The notes under the pieces are model-generated. The model made no database searches and had not been told where the DNA came from. It saw only the letters and a program-made list of their open reading frames with translations. 64,000 bases of DNA from Epiperipatus broadwayi (taxonomy: Eukaryota > Onychophora > Udeonychophora > Euonychophora > Peripatidae). Location of the stretch: assembly GCA_028023455.1 (NCBI GenBank), contig JAQFVV010000207.1, positions 650,208 through 714,207 of the forward strand. The letters are read 5' to 3'. The translations under genes were made by a program, and so were the position numbers. Position 1 is the stretch's first letter. Each line of letters starts with the position of its first letter. Positions 39,057 through 51,095 of the stretch are shown piece after piece.

Positions 39057-39059
<3 letters not shown>

Positions 39060-39601
39060 TGCATTTCTTTTGTAAATCCATAGATGTTAATTAGCCATCC
39101 AAACTTCTTTTAGTATAGAGTCTTTTGTTTCTCCCTGACCACCAGGCACCGGTCAAAGGTTATACTAGTAGTGGCATCAGATGTGCTGTCATATAGATGG
39201 CATGAGGAAATTTGGACTTTAGATTTGAACTTAGTATATCTAGAAGGCACCCCCTCCTAGAATGTTCAGTTTCATGTCTGGGGTTTGAATTCTGCAGTGT
39301 GTTAGTGAGATAGATGATTCTGACTTACAACATTAAATACCTCATTAACCACACTAATAATAATGAATACGTATCAAGTGGTCAATAAACTGCATAAGCA
39401 ACTCATATCCAAGCTTTAAACAATCTCCAGCAAAAAAATTTAAAATTCTAAGGCTATTTCATTTTTTTTTAATATAATATAACTATTTGTTTAAGATACA
39501 AAGTATCTCAAACCCTTGTGCCCATCCAGATGGCCATAAATCCCCCGTCCTTATAAAAGAAAAAAAATGAATTAAGTAACAGTTAGGTTAAACCATTAAG
39601 C

Positions 39602-39780
39602 ATCACATGATCACATTTCCTACACTAGCACATTAATTGTTGATAAACAGAGCAAAACTCTCCATACAGTATTGCATTAGATAGGGATTATATGCACAAG
39701 CCTTCTGGCATCCATTGATTACTCTGTTTAGCACAGGTGGCAATACTGTATGGAGAGTTTTGCTCTGTTTATTAACAGTT
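39602..39780. mobile_element. MITE-like fold-back inside the outer element
   Basis: Begins ATCACATGATCACATTTCC and contains perfect 37-bp inverted arms at 39639-39675 and 39740-39776 (AGAGCAAAACTCTCCATACA and its reverse). The spacer includes GCATCCATTGATTACTCT, shared with 16842-16860 and 60588-60603. It sits between the outer gag and LTR A. Confidence 0.75.
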
Positions 39781-41589
39781 AGGTTATGTTAATCATTATT
39801 AAACAATATAAATAAAATTAATTTACACTTTAGGAAACTATGCATACAGAATTTTATATTCTCACATGTATTAACTATCTGGTACTTTAACTTGATATGG
39901 TATTAATTATTTAGTACTGGTCACCCCTTTTTAGGAGTGGTTTGCATGCCACTAGTGGATGGTTGGACACCATCATCATTCCTCCTTATAATAGAATGAG
40001 GCTTATAATAAGGCCTATCTTCTATTTTGGGCTTGGGTTGGTACCTACTCCTACTTCTGGCTAACCTATTTTGATACCATGGAGATCTACCTTGTATGTT
40101 AATGCTATTTACAGAGGCAAGGGATTCCCTATTGGCTCTTGTCTTACCATCACTCACCTTATCGCTAATTTCAATGGAATCTAATAGGTCAACAACCTTC
40201 TCAATGTTTTGCCTGTCTGATGCTATGGAGATCTGTTCTACATGGCAAAAAAGGTTGTGCCGTAATATGCGAACAATTTGTTGTTCAGATAACGGGTAGG
40301 CAGTGAGGGTCTTCAATTTTCCAGCCTGTTTCCTGAAAAATTGAGTGTAACTACCCTTATAATGAGTGTACTTTCTTGAGATACTTGGTACTTTAAGTTA
40401 TCCTGCCTATCCTCTCCCCAAAAACTATTTAACAGCAAATGCCTAAAATCTCCGTAAGTACGTGGTTTATCGAATAAAGATTGCCACCAATTCTTAGAAG
40501 ATGAGTACAGATGGTTGCTAGAAATAGAAATGCTCTCTACTTCTGACAATGGACAAAGTAAAAACAACTCACCCAAGCTTTGCAAAAACTCAAAGGGATT
40601 TTCCAAGTACTCCCCTTTAAAAGACTTAATGGTTAGAAACTTAAGGGCCATAGAATCACATGAATCTCTCTCATGATTTATCCTCACTTTCTCTGATTCT
40701 AACTTTTGCAAATCTATTCTGCTGTTCTCTCCCTCTTCTATGGAACCTAAAGAATACTGATCAACTAGATCACAACCTACTTTCTTAACCTCAGTGGTAT
40801 TCAACTCCGCAGCACATAATTGCCTTACATCCATCTTTAAATGCTGCTTTTGACCTAAAGCATCTTGAATATATCTCTCTAACTTAGTTTGACATCTCTT
40901 CCATCCACAACTCAGTTCACTTCTAAGTCTATCTTCTGCCTTGTCTGAAAAAAACTTGGCTATCTACAGAACTCTTTACACTGTCTATTTCTACTTTCAA
41001 ATTCTGATATCCTTCACTCACCTCACTTAATTTAGTTACTATGGCTCACGCATCCTCACCTCCTCTCTTTAGATGATCTATTTTTGTGCTGATGTGTCTA
41101 ACTTGGTCAACAATATCTAGATTGGCTCCACCTAGTTCTAGTTTCTGAGCCTCCACTCTCAAGTCTAGATTCTTAATCTGGTCTTGGCACTCACTAATCT
41201 GGTCATCTATTTTGGAGGTGCTATCTACACTTCTATTCTGATGCTCTATTACACTTTCTCTGACACCTTTTATCTTTTTTTCAAACATTCTAAATTTTTG
41301 TTCAATATCTATAGTACATTCATTAGCATACCCACTATATAACTCTTGATATTCTTGTCCCTTGTTTACAATCATCATGTCTGCACTTGTGAAATTTTCC
41401 TGTATTTCTTCCCTAAGCTGAATAATTGAGTTCTCAGTCTACTCTTATTTGCTGCAGCTGATTCTTAACATCAACATTTATCGTTTCTATCTTATGTGTC
41501 TGACTTTTCATATTCTCCCTAACTTCTTTCATCTCTAAAATTTGTTTTGCTGAATTTTCCTTTATTTCCGACATTTCTACCCTTATTTC

Positions 41590-41735
41590 TAACATCATAC
41601 TGTCTTTTATCTGTCTAAAATCTTCCTTTGACATCATACTATCTTTCATCTCTCTAAAATCTTCCTTTGACATCATACTATACTATCTTTCATCTCTCTA
41701 AAATCTTCCTTTGACATCATACTATCTTTACTGAA
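41590..41735 (-). repeat. Tandem 39-bp-type repeat in the gag coiled coil
   Basis: Repeated plus-strand blocks ATCTCTCTAAAATCTTCCTT and TGACATCATACTATCTTTC, encoding MMSKEDFREMKDS on the minus strand, at least three copies in a row, the upstream ones out of frame. Confidence 0.8.
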
Positions 41736-41845
41736 TTATTTTTCATCTCTAACATCATACTATTTTTCATCTATAACATTTGTCTATCTGAATTATTTTT
41801 CATCTCCAACATTGCATCAATTAATTTAGAGTAATCAAATGCTCC

Positions 41846-41945
41846 TTCCAATGAGACATTTTCTGACTTACTATCTTCTCTATTCATGAAGTTTATTCCA
41901 ATGAGACATTTTCTGACTTACTATCTTCTCTATTCGTGAAGTTTA
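41846..41945 (-). repeat. Exact-type tandem duplication of about 50 bp in gag
   Basis: TTCCAATGAGACATTTTCTG through CGTGAAGTTTA occurs twice back to back with one visible base difference (CATGAAG / CGTGAAG). It adds a length that is not a multiple of three and so breaks the frame. Confidence 0.85.
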
Positions 41946-42479
41946 TAGTTTCATTTCCCGAATCTATATCAGGAGACAATACAATCACCTCGGGAGATAA
42001 TATTTCCTGGGATGCACCCAAATCTTCATCAATATCAAACGTTTCCATTGTACTTTATATTTTTACTTATTAATATTTGCAGACAAAGACAAGGTACATC
42101 AGTTTTACTCCTTCTCCCCAATCAAACAATCTAAATTTCCCCTCATCACTTACAAATACTTCAAGTTATTCTAGTATATTCAGTTGTGTTATTTCATGCA
42201 ACATTTGGTTTCCACATTTGATAGCAAAATTATGGCACTGTATACTCTGATAATATTGATCCAAACACTAATAATTTATCTAGATAAAATATCTATATTC
42301 ACCTACATTTATATTGTACATTAAATTGACTTCTATATAATAATGAAGACAACGTAATTTTAATAAGCATGATTATTAAGTTAAGTTCTCTGCATCATTC
42401 AAGACTATAATTAACATTTACAATACTATACTTATTTACCAGATTTTACATTTTGGCTGTATACAATATAATCCTATCA

Positions 42480-43231
42480 GACATACATCATTATAATTAT
42501 CAAGCCCGCAAAGCCACAACTTGTCTTATTTATGTCACAATATATACATACATCAAATGTTGGGAATCCAGAAACCAGATTTATATCTAATCATTGTGAC
42601 TTGACAAATCAGATATCAACAACTAGCACTATAATTATCCACCATTAATAAATCAAGCAGCTATGTTAGCGCACCAGAGAACCCACTATAATCATCATTG
42701 GGCCATAATACACTGGACAACAAAAAACAGTTCTATACTTAATCATCCATCAAACAATTAGGCCACTATGTTGTGCCAGAAAACCTCACCAGGATCATCA
42801 TCAGCCAATCAACCAATGCTTCCACATTGTCATACAGAAAATGTATATTGAGATCATCATCATTGCACAGATGATGAAGCTACCACTTTCGTACAACAAA
42901 ATCCATATTGCAATCTATCTACTGAGATATCAAATATATCTCAAGCCACCATGATGGGCATCCAGAAAACATAGTCTATAATCATCACCACTGTGACCAA
43001 ATGCATGCCCATCAATCCCAAAATATGTCCACCAGGCCACAATGCATCTACTGATGCCACAATTTATCTATCAAGCCACCATGTTGGGGGACAGAAAATG
43101 TACTATTCATCATCATCAATCAATCAATCAAACCAGGCCATGTTGAGGTGACTGAGGCCATGTCAAAGCCACTGAAGCTATGTCGAAGCCATGTCTAGGC
43201 TATGTCTGCCCCATGATGGGCGAACAGAAAA
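42480..43231 (-). repeat. Degenerate leader repeats of the outer element
   Basis: Between gag and the 5' LTR (B), short related blocks recur at roughly 100-140 bp: CCATGATGGGCGAACAGAAA (43212), ACCATGTTGGGGGACAGAAA (43080), ACCATGATGGGCATCCAGAA (42949), and weaker versions near 42555, 42660, 42770 and 42826, many preceded by ATCATCATCA or AATCAAGCC. The last one directly abuts the LTR. Confidence 0.65.
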
Positions 43232-46200
43232 TGTATCCTCTAACCTACCCTTTCAACACTGCTCATATACATTACATAAGCGAAATGCCCATGCGCCAGT
43301 TCCATTATTGAATAGAACAATATAACAAAATATATAATACAAAATTATTACTCAGAATCTTCAATTAAATCTATGTTCAGCTCAGCTCAGTGGGAGGCTA
43401 TAGGCAGTTCATAAGATATATGATAATAAATGAATAAAAGAAGAAATATTACAAAACATTTAACATAATGTAAATTCCTTTATTAATTAATTATATGATG
43501 AAGAATCATAATGTTTATTTGGTACAGTCTATTAAAATATACTTTAAACTTAATTTCTTCCTTCATCCAAGTATAACATATATCAGCTTGCTATAATTAC
43601 ATTCTTAAACAATTCTATGACTTGGCATATCATAATCTAAACATCTACTTTAATGCCAATCAAGAAATAAACAATAAGATCTCAGGGAATTTTAACAAAC
43701 ACAGTTGGCCCATAAATTATAATTCTAAAGTGTGATAAAATGTAATGAACAAATTGACTAAATATTTTACTGTGTTTCAGAAATAAGATAATGATAGAGA
43801 TAGGATATTTTAATCTCATATCATCATCTAACAAATATACTGACATGGCAACCTTTCTAATACATTTATCAAGTGGCAAATGTTCTTTTATAATGTTTGG
43901 ATTAAGAAAAATAATATTGTCAGACACTAGCAAATTTAATATTGTAACTCTAAAATAATATATCTATTTTGTAATAGATTTATGAAATGTGGAGATGTGG
44001 AAATGGAAACATGAATGTACACAAGAATAACTCAAGACACAGTTTTTTAAGATTTAAATAACTAAAACAAATCATTTATTACAATAAAATAAACTTGGTT
44101 TAACATAATCTTTACAAATGGACTATTTGTCTTCGAGATTTTTGAATTATCAAATAGACTTTGAGCATCAGTTTGGGATTATCCCTACTATCAAAGCAAA
44201 TTAATAACAAAACTTAAATATCCTGACTTTGAACACATGCTTTGCCTACATGTTTCATCTACATGACAATAAATAAATAACATGTTATATTATTCGCACA
44301 AAAAATACTTTTGAGAGGATATTACTCTTGATTAACAAAATAAACCAAAATTAATTATATTTGGCTCTCAACAAAGTAACTTTCTCTAATTGACTAAATA
44401 ATCACTTTCAATTATGTATACCTTTCATGCATAGCAACAAAATGATGTTTATTCTGATGATTTGATGATTTATAACCTTTATTTAAATAAATACACTGTA
44501 TTTTAAAATATTTATTTCCCGTTTTAATCTCAATACTTTATATATGCAATATTATTTATATTACGTGTGTGTGCACATTCAAGCAGCAATATTATAAAAC
44601 AATCTTTTCTATAAACTCTCCATTCATTAAGAAACTATCATACAATTATTTTATTTCGGACAATGTCATAATTCATCAATGAAATAAGACACTAATAATA
44701 CTACATCAAGAATTAATCTAACAATTTATCTGGCCACCAATTAATTAACACATAGCTATATTTTCATGATTATATATACTATATGTTATAAGAGAAATCT
44801 AGATGAGGAGCAGCTAAACTTTTACTAAACACTTCTACAATAATTCATCTGATTCTAAATATACTTTTGGTGGGGACTTCTTCCTCATCACCAGAATCTA
44901 AAAAAAAACGTCACATAACTTCCTAAGCATCATTTAACCATACTTCAACAATAACTTATCTACTTCTAAATACATTATTGGTGGGGACTTATTCCTCATC
45001 ATCAAGACCCTAAGAAAACATCACTTCAAAATATCATTTAATCATATGCATATAATATCAACTAGGCTCTACTCATGGAAAATTATTAACATAGACTAAA
45101 TAAGCAAAATATTTTATCCCTACAGACATTATAATGCAATCAGATATCGTTCAAATATTGTACATTATAAATACACACTGACAGATAAATACATACAGAT
45201 AACATACCAATCCATTCAACTCAGTAGAATATGACAATGTCTGAAATTTATACATAAAATATTCACAAACTGAACTTTATCAAACAAATGTCATAATTGT
45301 GCAAAACAAACACACACCCGCGAACAAAAATATATAAAATTAACTCTAAATTACATACTATGCAGGCAACATGGTAATTAAATATTGCATTAAGGTATAA
45401 CTTTTAATTCAAAATAAACTTTAGGTTACTTTTAAAATTTAATATTTATAATTATTATGAATGAACTTTCTTTCATATCTTGCAAACTATTTCTATTATA
45501 CGTTCGTTGATTCAAAAAAATAAAAATTCTCACTTTGAGATAATAAAGTATGCAAAATAAATATAAACCTCTCTAATAATATATTTAAAAAAATATTTCT
45601 TTCTTTTACCTTCGTAAAGAAACAATAAGACCTATTTGAACACAATCAATTTTTACCAGCGTATTCCTCATTTGTATACGCTTCAGAGATGGTTTTGAAG
45701 GTCAAAATAACCCAAATTATAAATAAACATAATAATAAATAAGCCTATCTACTTATCATATAGATTAATTATGACAAACAATAAAAAAATAAAGAAACAA
45801 AGGTTATTAGTTTTGTAACTTAAAATAAAAGTTTACTTGCAAAGCTCGGTTCCAGGTTTATGAAACAATATGGGACACATTCCAAACTGAATTTAAATCA
45901 AAATAAACTGCTGTATGATAACCAAACAAATATAATCATGCTTAAATATAAATCTGCATCTTCAATGTTCATAACAAAGTTATTTAATGTACTATATCAT
46001 ACATAAGCAATTAATTTATCTTCTATTATGATGAGAATATAATAAATTCTTAGCTACTGTTGGACAGGAATTATCTCACTTGTTCCGTTGTAGTTCTAAA
46101 TTAAATACATAATTATTTTTAGTAGTTTCTTGAATAGCATTTAACACTTTATAATTTATTATTTGCCTGGTTTATTCTTAAATATTGTCCATTAAGATAC

Positions 46201-47733
46201 CGTGTTTTCTTAGTAATTCTTCAATTAATAATATTTTGTTTTATTTTCCATCTTTATCGAAGAGAACAACAATTACCTGCATTTCTATCCTTCCATTCGA
46301 TTTAAGCAAATACTTAATTTGAAGTAGTTCACATTTTATTTCCTTTATTTAAAATATGTATTATTTCCAGAAATACCAGTCAAACAAATACTGTCATCTC
46401 TTTATAATGAATTTAAACATGGCATGATTTATCAAACTATGCACATCCTTAAATTTATGTTTAATTCTCACAAAAACATAACATGGAAAATAGTGAAGAA
46501 TTAAAATATATTCTGTAAAATAGTTCTGCATGCGTTTTCCAGATATATTAAAGAAACACACATTGGTTAATAATGCAACAATAATATTCATGCAATTTAT
46601 TCCTATTTAAAATGACAATTAAGTGAAGTAACGTAGACTGGATGTTATTAACATACATTTTTAAAACAGCACTAGTTAGGAAGAGGTTAATTCAATATGT
46701 TTAAATCAAGGAGAGCAAAGTAAACTGTGTACCTTTTAAATTTAGAACTGCATTCTGAAATTAACTTGTCCCATAATAAATTTTTTGGGATTCTTTCGAA
46801 ATTTTACTCCAAAGTCTCCTTAAATCAATTTGACTTCAGCAAGTGGTTTTACTTTCACACAAAAAATGAGCTACTGTTTTGGCTACAATTACATTACATA
46901 ATAAGCAAATTTTCCACTGGAGATCTTTGTTAAATAGCTCTCTTTAGCAAAGTTCATTTCCTTTCACATGCTTCTCTTCTATCTCAGCTAATTACATATT
47001 CAAAAAAAATCTTTTCAAAAAAAAAAAATCACTTTGATTTTTTAGAATTAAAATCAAGATAAAAATAATAATAAAATAAATAGCTTTTACAAACTTGAAA
47101 GAAAAATGAATATTAATTAACTATTAAATAAAAATGATTAATAATTTATTTAATTTGTAAAATAATCTATTGATTCAACTATCTATTAATCATTGGAAAG
47201 AAATATATATTTGTTAAATTATTTAAGATAACTACTGTAATTTAAATGTTTTTTTATTGTGAATGTAGTATTGTTTGCTGTTATTAAAGATGAAAATGAA
47301 ATGAAACTGATGCAGAGTCATACATGCATGCACATGTACTACAACCTAAATATTAAACTATCTTAACTAAATATAATTGAAATCGCTATTAATTGTTGAC
47401 AAAAGAATAAGTATTAATGAATAAAGAATTTTAAAACCATTCAACTAATACTACAATAATATAAAATAATTTTGCATCTTTCTGACAAAATGTATCAATT
47501 CCATTAATAAACAACCCCTCTTCCTTACATTAAATACCTCATTAACCACACTAATAATAATGAATACCTATCAAGTGGTCAATAAACTGCATAAGCAACC
47601 TATATCTAAGCTTTAAACAATCTCCAGCAAAAAAATTTAAAATTCTAAGGCTATTTCATTTTTTTTTAATATAATATAACTATTCGTTTAAGATACAAAG
47701 TATCTCAAACCTTTGTGCCCATCCAGATGGCCA
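43232..47733 (-). repeat. LTR B of the outer element (5' LTR), uninterrupted, about 4502 bp
   Basis: Plus-strand ends are TGTATCCTCTAACC and CCAGATGGCCA. Collinear with LTR A but lacking both inserts, so it records the pre-insertion state at 45441 (AATATT) and 47527 (ACAT). Just inside the element, the minus strand continues TTTTCTGTTCGCCCATCATG, without a canonical TGG primer-binding start. Confidence 0.85.
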
Positions 47734-48209
47734 CGATATATATATATATATATGCCATAATATCTGAAGTCATACTACAAAGCTCCAGTTCATCCCTCCA
47801 TAATGTAATATTTCATCATTGATGTGAACTGGTGATCTGATTTATACGTATATACTCTGCATAGGGAGTCTATTGCATCTCATTGTATTTTACTAAATAA
47901 TCTGATTAAATGTTAAGAATAAATGATCATTATTGTACCAACCTAAGCATCACAAGCCTAATAGGAAAGACATAGGAAAATGAAAGCATGTTTAATTAGA
48001 GACTTAGATTATTAAAATTGTAACCAATTCTTAAATATAGTGCATCGGATGAGATTCTGTTACTTGCTCATCATTTACACTTGTGTGTGTTCTCCAATGC
48101 ACTCTTGATTATTTAATTTATATCTATTAATTAAAATATATTAAACTATAACCACTGTGTTGAGTTTTATTCATAAACCATCCAAAATCTTAGTTAAGTT
48201 CATTTTAAC

Positions 48210-48277
<68 letters not shown>

Positions 48278-50990
48278 ACCTAGTGTTATTGACACTTGGT
48301 TTATTTGGCATTGTTTCCACAGAAAAACAATGCTATTTTTTTTTAGAAAATAAAAAGATAAAATAATAATAATATTGAGTGATTAATAAAGTATGCTATT
48401 TACTCACTTTAACGTATTTTAAGCAAATAACTAATAAATTTGGTAATCCAATGTCATTTTGAAGAAGAGCATGAATAATTTAATTAAAATATTAACAATA
48501 AGAGCAATTTAATATAGTATAAAAGCACATATCATAAACAGTAATTGATTTTGGATGGGTAGAGGGAGAGTGGATGAGTATCTTATCATACAGCACAATA
48601 ACTTCTGGTAGTTTTTAAATTATTTTAGATAATAGTGTATATAGAATTATACATCAATAATAAGCATTGTTAATTAAATATACTTATTATTTTTCATTAT
48701 TTGTCAAGTTACTTTGTCATCCATTTAAATCATACGGAAAAATATAACTGTAATAAGTTTTTTTTTTCCTTTCTTTTATTTATGGTATAATTAAATGATT
48801 ATTTTTCTGTAAGAGGTCGCTAAAAGAAGACCGCCAAAATTTGAAGAAAGTTTAGTCTGACATTACTTTTACAAGGAGGAAGCAGTACTGAAATTCGGTA
48901 ACAAATTTTTTATTATTTTTTATTGCAGAAATAAATATAAGTCCAGAAAATTTTTAATAATATCATGCGTGGCTAATCCTATTTGATAAGATATTCTGTT
49001 TCTGTTGCCATCTACCTATTTAAAGCTTTTTATACGCAAAAATATACTATCTTATGCTAAAGTTCAAAATGACCGTATTAACTACAGTAATCACGGAAAG
49101 TGTCATTATATTTAAATTAAGCAATATAAGTAATTTCCAGGAAATAAACAATTATTTGTTAACTTTACCTTATTTAATTATCTTTTCGTGGTATAAAAGA
49201 AAAATTATAATTAAAAGACATATTATAAAAGCCAAGGAAAGTTGACTAGAAAATTTCACGCTCTTTCTAAAAGAAATTGTCTGCTTTGAAAATAATGTAA
49301 GTTCCCCACGTTAAAATATGTTTTATTCACTGAAAATTATCTAAAAATAATATTAATGATCAATGATATTTACTTATGCACCTGTATATTTTTTAAAAAG
49401 AAAATATAAATTTTCTCAAGGCAAATATCGGAAAATTTGTATGTGTGCATTTTACGGAGAATTCCTTATTAAAGACAAATTACAATTCCTAGAGTAGGAA
49501 TAAAAACTACAAACATTAGTGACTTAATTATAACTATAATATAATATGTTCTATTATACATCAACTGGAGTCGTTAAAACTTTATATCCACGTAAGTCAG
49601 CTGCAGTCATTATAATAATAGTATTTTGGAAAATTCGCGCATTAGTTTTATTCCTAAGCCAGCTAGCTAAAAATGATATGTATCGCCAATAGTAAAAAGA
49701 AAAGAATTGTATATGTGATTGTCTATCGTCAAATATTCATCATGTTAAAATATGTATTGTTTTCTTGGATCCCCAAAATTATAGCAGTTAATTCAAAGAA
49801 GAATTAACATCCAATGCTGCTATGTTTTCTTTGCCTAAGTTATTAATTGCACCAGAATGGAGGCAACTTTCATATAAATGAAATAATAAAATGTGTTTCT
49901 TATTTTAAATTTGCTTCGTGAACTACGAATGGATCAAGTTCTTCATCTGGATAAATTGCCCAACGGAAAACATTTTTCTAGTGAGATAATAAGCACTTGT
50001 TAAGTAATGATTTTTTTTTACTAATTTGTAAAATTATGTGTATTTTTTTTTTATATCAACAGGTTAAAAGGCTGTATAATCAAGTAATATTTAAATGACC
50101 TTGTAATCATAAAGGTATGTTTTCATATACTTATTCTAGGTTAAATTTATATTCGACGTGAAAAAAATATTTTTTTATAAAATGTGTTTACTTATGATAT
50201 GCATTATGGGTATAAATTTATATGTTAGATGCGTAAAAGAAGAAAAATTCAGATACTTAATAGGTAAAATATCTAGTTAAAATTATCAGAAGTAATTAAA
50301 GAGAAGTGCTATACAGGATATTACTTATTTAAAGTTTGAAACAAATTTATACTATGTTAATTGCGGAACTTATTCCCAATTATTCTTTATTAACACATTC
50401 ACTTAATTTAGTTCAAAATACTAGACTACCAATTACTTGTTGAATGTTTCTTTGGCAAAGGTGAAAATTATTATGGTTTATTCTGTGTTATCCATTGATT
50501 TCAGACGTTGGTCTAAGTATACCCCGGAACATAAATTTAGTGTAATTAGTGTATTTGCTTGTCTTGCCCCGATATAGCATCGGTATATGCTTAATATTTG
50601 CATAAGTAATAATTGTAATGTATCTATTTTGTGGGATGGAAAATGATCTCCCCAAAAGCTTTATTTTCCATGAGGGGAATAGATAAAACTAGTATTCGGG
50701 TATGTTTATAACCCAAGTGATCGCTTCTCAGAGTTAGGACGATCAGTAATTTATATCGTATTTAGTGTATTTCATTCGTTAAAATCCCAGGAGAGGATTA
50801 TATTGGTGTGTGTTCCTATTATGCCCAAGTAAGAGGCAAGGACCCACCAAACTAATTTAATATAGTAGTTAACTCTACAGACTTTCAGTGTTATTCCATA
50901 TTCCTCATGAGAAAATAGAGATAATTCCACCACGGAAGGTGTTGAATATTGTGTTTTGTTTAGAAAGTTATGGCAAGACAACGGGTATAT
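47734..50990. other. Non-repeat AT-rich region, first part
   Basis: TA arrays at 47736-47753 and 48220-48274. No transposon recognised. Short coding-like bits (for example a plus frame MDQVLHLDKLPNGKH near 49930-49980) are too short to call. Confidence 0.4.
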
Positions 50991-51019
50991 TAAAGGTTAA
51001 TTCCTCACGATCCATTTAG

Positions 51020-51095
51020 TATAAATAGCGTGCTAGTATATATGATCAATGTCTGGATTGTGCGGCGGAATAGTGCTGGTAATCCACACGTAAGT
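51020..51095 (+). promoter_or_regulatory. Candidate TATA box and first-exon/donor
   Basis: TATAAATAG at 51020-51028 is followed by a GC-richer stretch (TGTGCGGCGGAATAGTGCTG) and a consensus donor GTAAGT at 51090-51095, with a second GTAAGT at 51107. An ATG at 51049 is about where transcription would start, so a coding first exon is unlikely. Motif-level evidence only. Confidence 0.25.

Larger units (their letters stand above)
30645..39329 (+). mobile_element. Inner LTR retrotransposon nested in LTR A, pol-less
   Basis: Both direct repeats begin TGTAACAGTAAG / TGAAACAGTAAG, and the 5' copy ends GACTGTTACA. ACAT lies immediately outside on both sides (30641-30644 and 39330-39333), and the undisturbed site in LTR B has a single ACAT (47527-47530). 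The internal region 33284-35795 is only about 2.5 kb, with a decayed gag-like frame and no pol. The element therefore depended on proteins from elsewhere. The LTRs differ by many small changes, so it is not very young. Its family also has copies at 6196-9233 and 63823-64000. Confidence 0.9.
35796..39329 (+). repeat. 3' LTR of the inner element, with insert
   Basis: Collinear with the 5' LTR. It begins TGAAACAGTAAG and ends TCTGACTTACA (two bases lost relative to the 5' copy). It carries an 815-bp insert at 38101-38915 and a (TA)n expansion at about 39003-39056. A 67-codon antisense frame (36618-36821) starts in the region matching 31440-31640. Confidence 0.88.
24722..39536 (-). repeat. LTR A of the outer element (3' LTR), interrupted twice
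   Basis: 24731-26970 matches 43241-45446; 28551-30644 matches 45441-47530; 39330-39536 matches 47527-47733. Differences are scattered substitutions and small indels. Inside, 26331-26530 has two roughly 118-bp units each with TGGTGGGGACTT-TTCCTCATCA, also present in LTR B. A minus-strand frame of about 75 codons (25209-25436) has a counterpart in LTR B (43682-43933), but this is expected of recent copies and is not evidence for a gene. Confidence 0.85.
39921..42048 (-). pseudogene. gag of the outer LTR retrotransposon, frameshifted
   Basis: ATG at 42048-42046 opens an acidic N-terminus (SQEILSPEVIVLSPDIDSG). A long coiled coil follows (41046-41735), including repeats of MMSKEDFREMKDS and KIDDQISECQDQIKNLDLRV. 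At about 40640-40330 is a capsid-like block, KFLTIKSFKGEYLENPFEFL then NHLYSSSKNWWQSLF and YGDFRHLLLNSFW, the F-G-P-F-L/W pattern of Gypsy-type gag. The C-terminus (39921-40316) is basic (QNRLARSRSRYQPKPK) and has no CCHC knuckle; it ends at a stop at 39921. Frames change near 40320, 40950, 41400 and upstream of 41700. No pol frame follows. This protein would have formed the particle; pol must have come from another element. Confidence 0.8.
24722..47733 (-). mobile_element. Outer LTR retrotransposon, gag-only, LTRs about 4.5 kb, with nested insertions
   Basis: Two long direct repeats flank an internal region (39537-43231) holding a minus-strand gag pseudogene. Repeat B is 43232-47733. Repeat A is 24722-39536 once two inserts (26971-28550 and 30645-39333) are removed. 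Repeat ends on the plus strand are TGTATCCTC (clear in B, eroded to TA repeats in A) and AGATGGCCA, giving TG...CA. On the minus strand, AAGGACGGGGGATTTA just outside repeat A is a good polypurine tract. No protease, RT, RNase H or integrase is seen. The outermost flanks are both (TA)n, so the target duplication cannot be resolved. Gypsy-type origin is inferred from the gag only. Confidence 0.85.

Noticed and set aside
42870-43170. Possible CRISPR-like or satellite array from ATCATCATCA and AATCAATCA runs
   Set aside because: Unit lengths vary, there are no constant repeats with unique spacers, and the context is a eukaryotic retrotransposon leader.
51049-51089. Signal-peptide-like start MSGLCGGIVLVIH before a GTAAGT donor
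   Set aside because: The ATG is only about 29 nt from the TATA box, leaving no leader, and joining to the 52638 segment does not keep the frame. Kept only as a promoter/donor hint.
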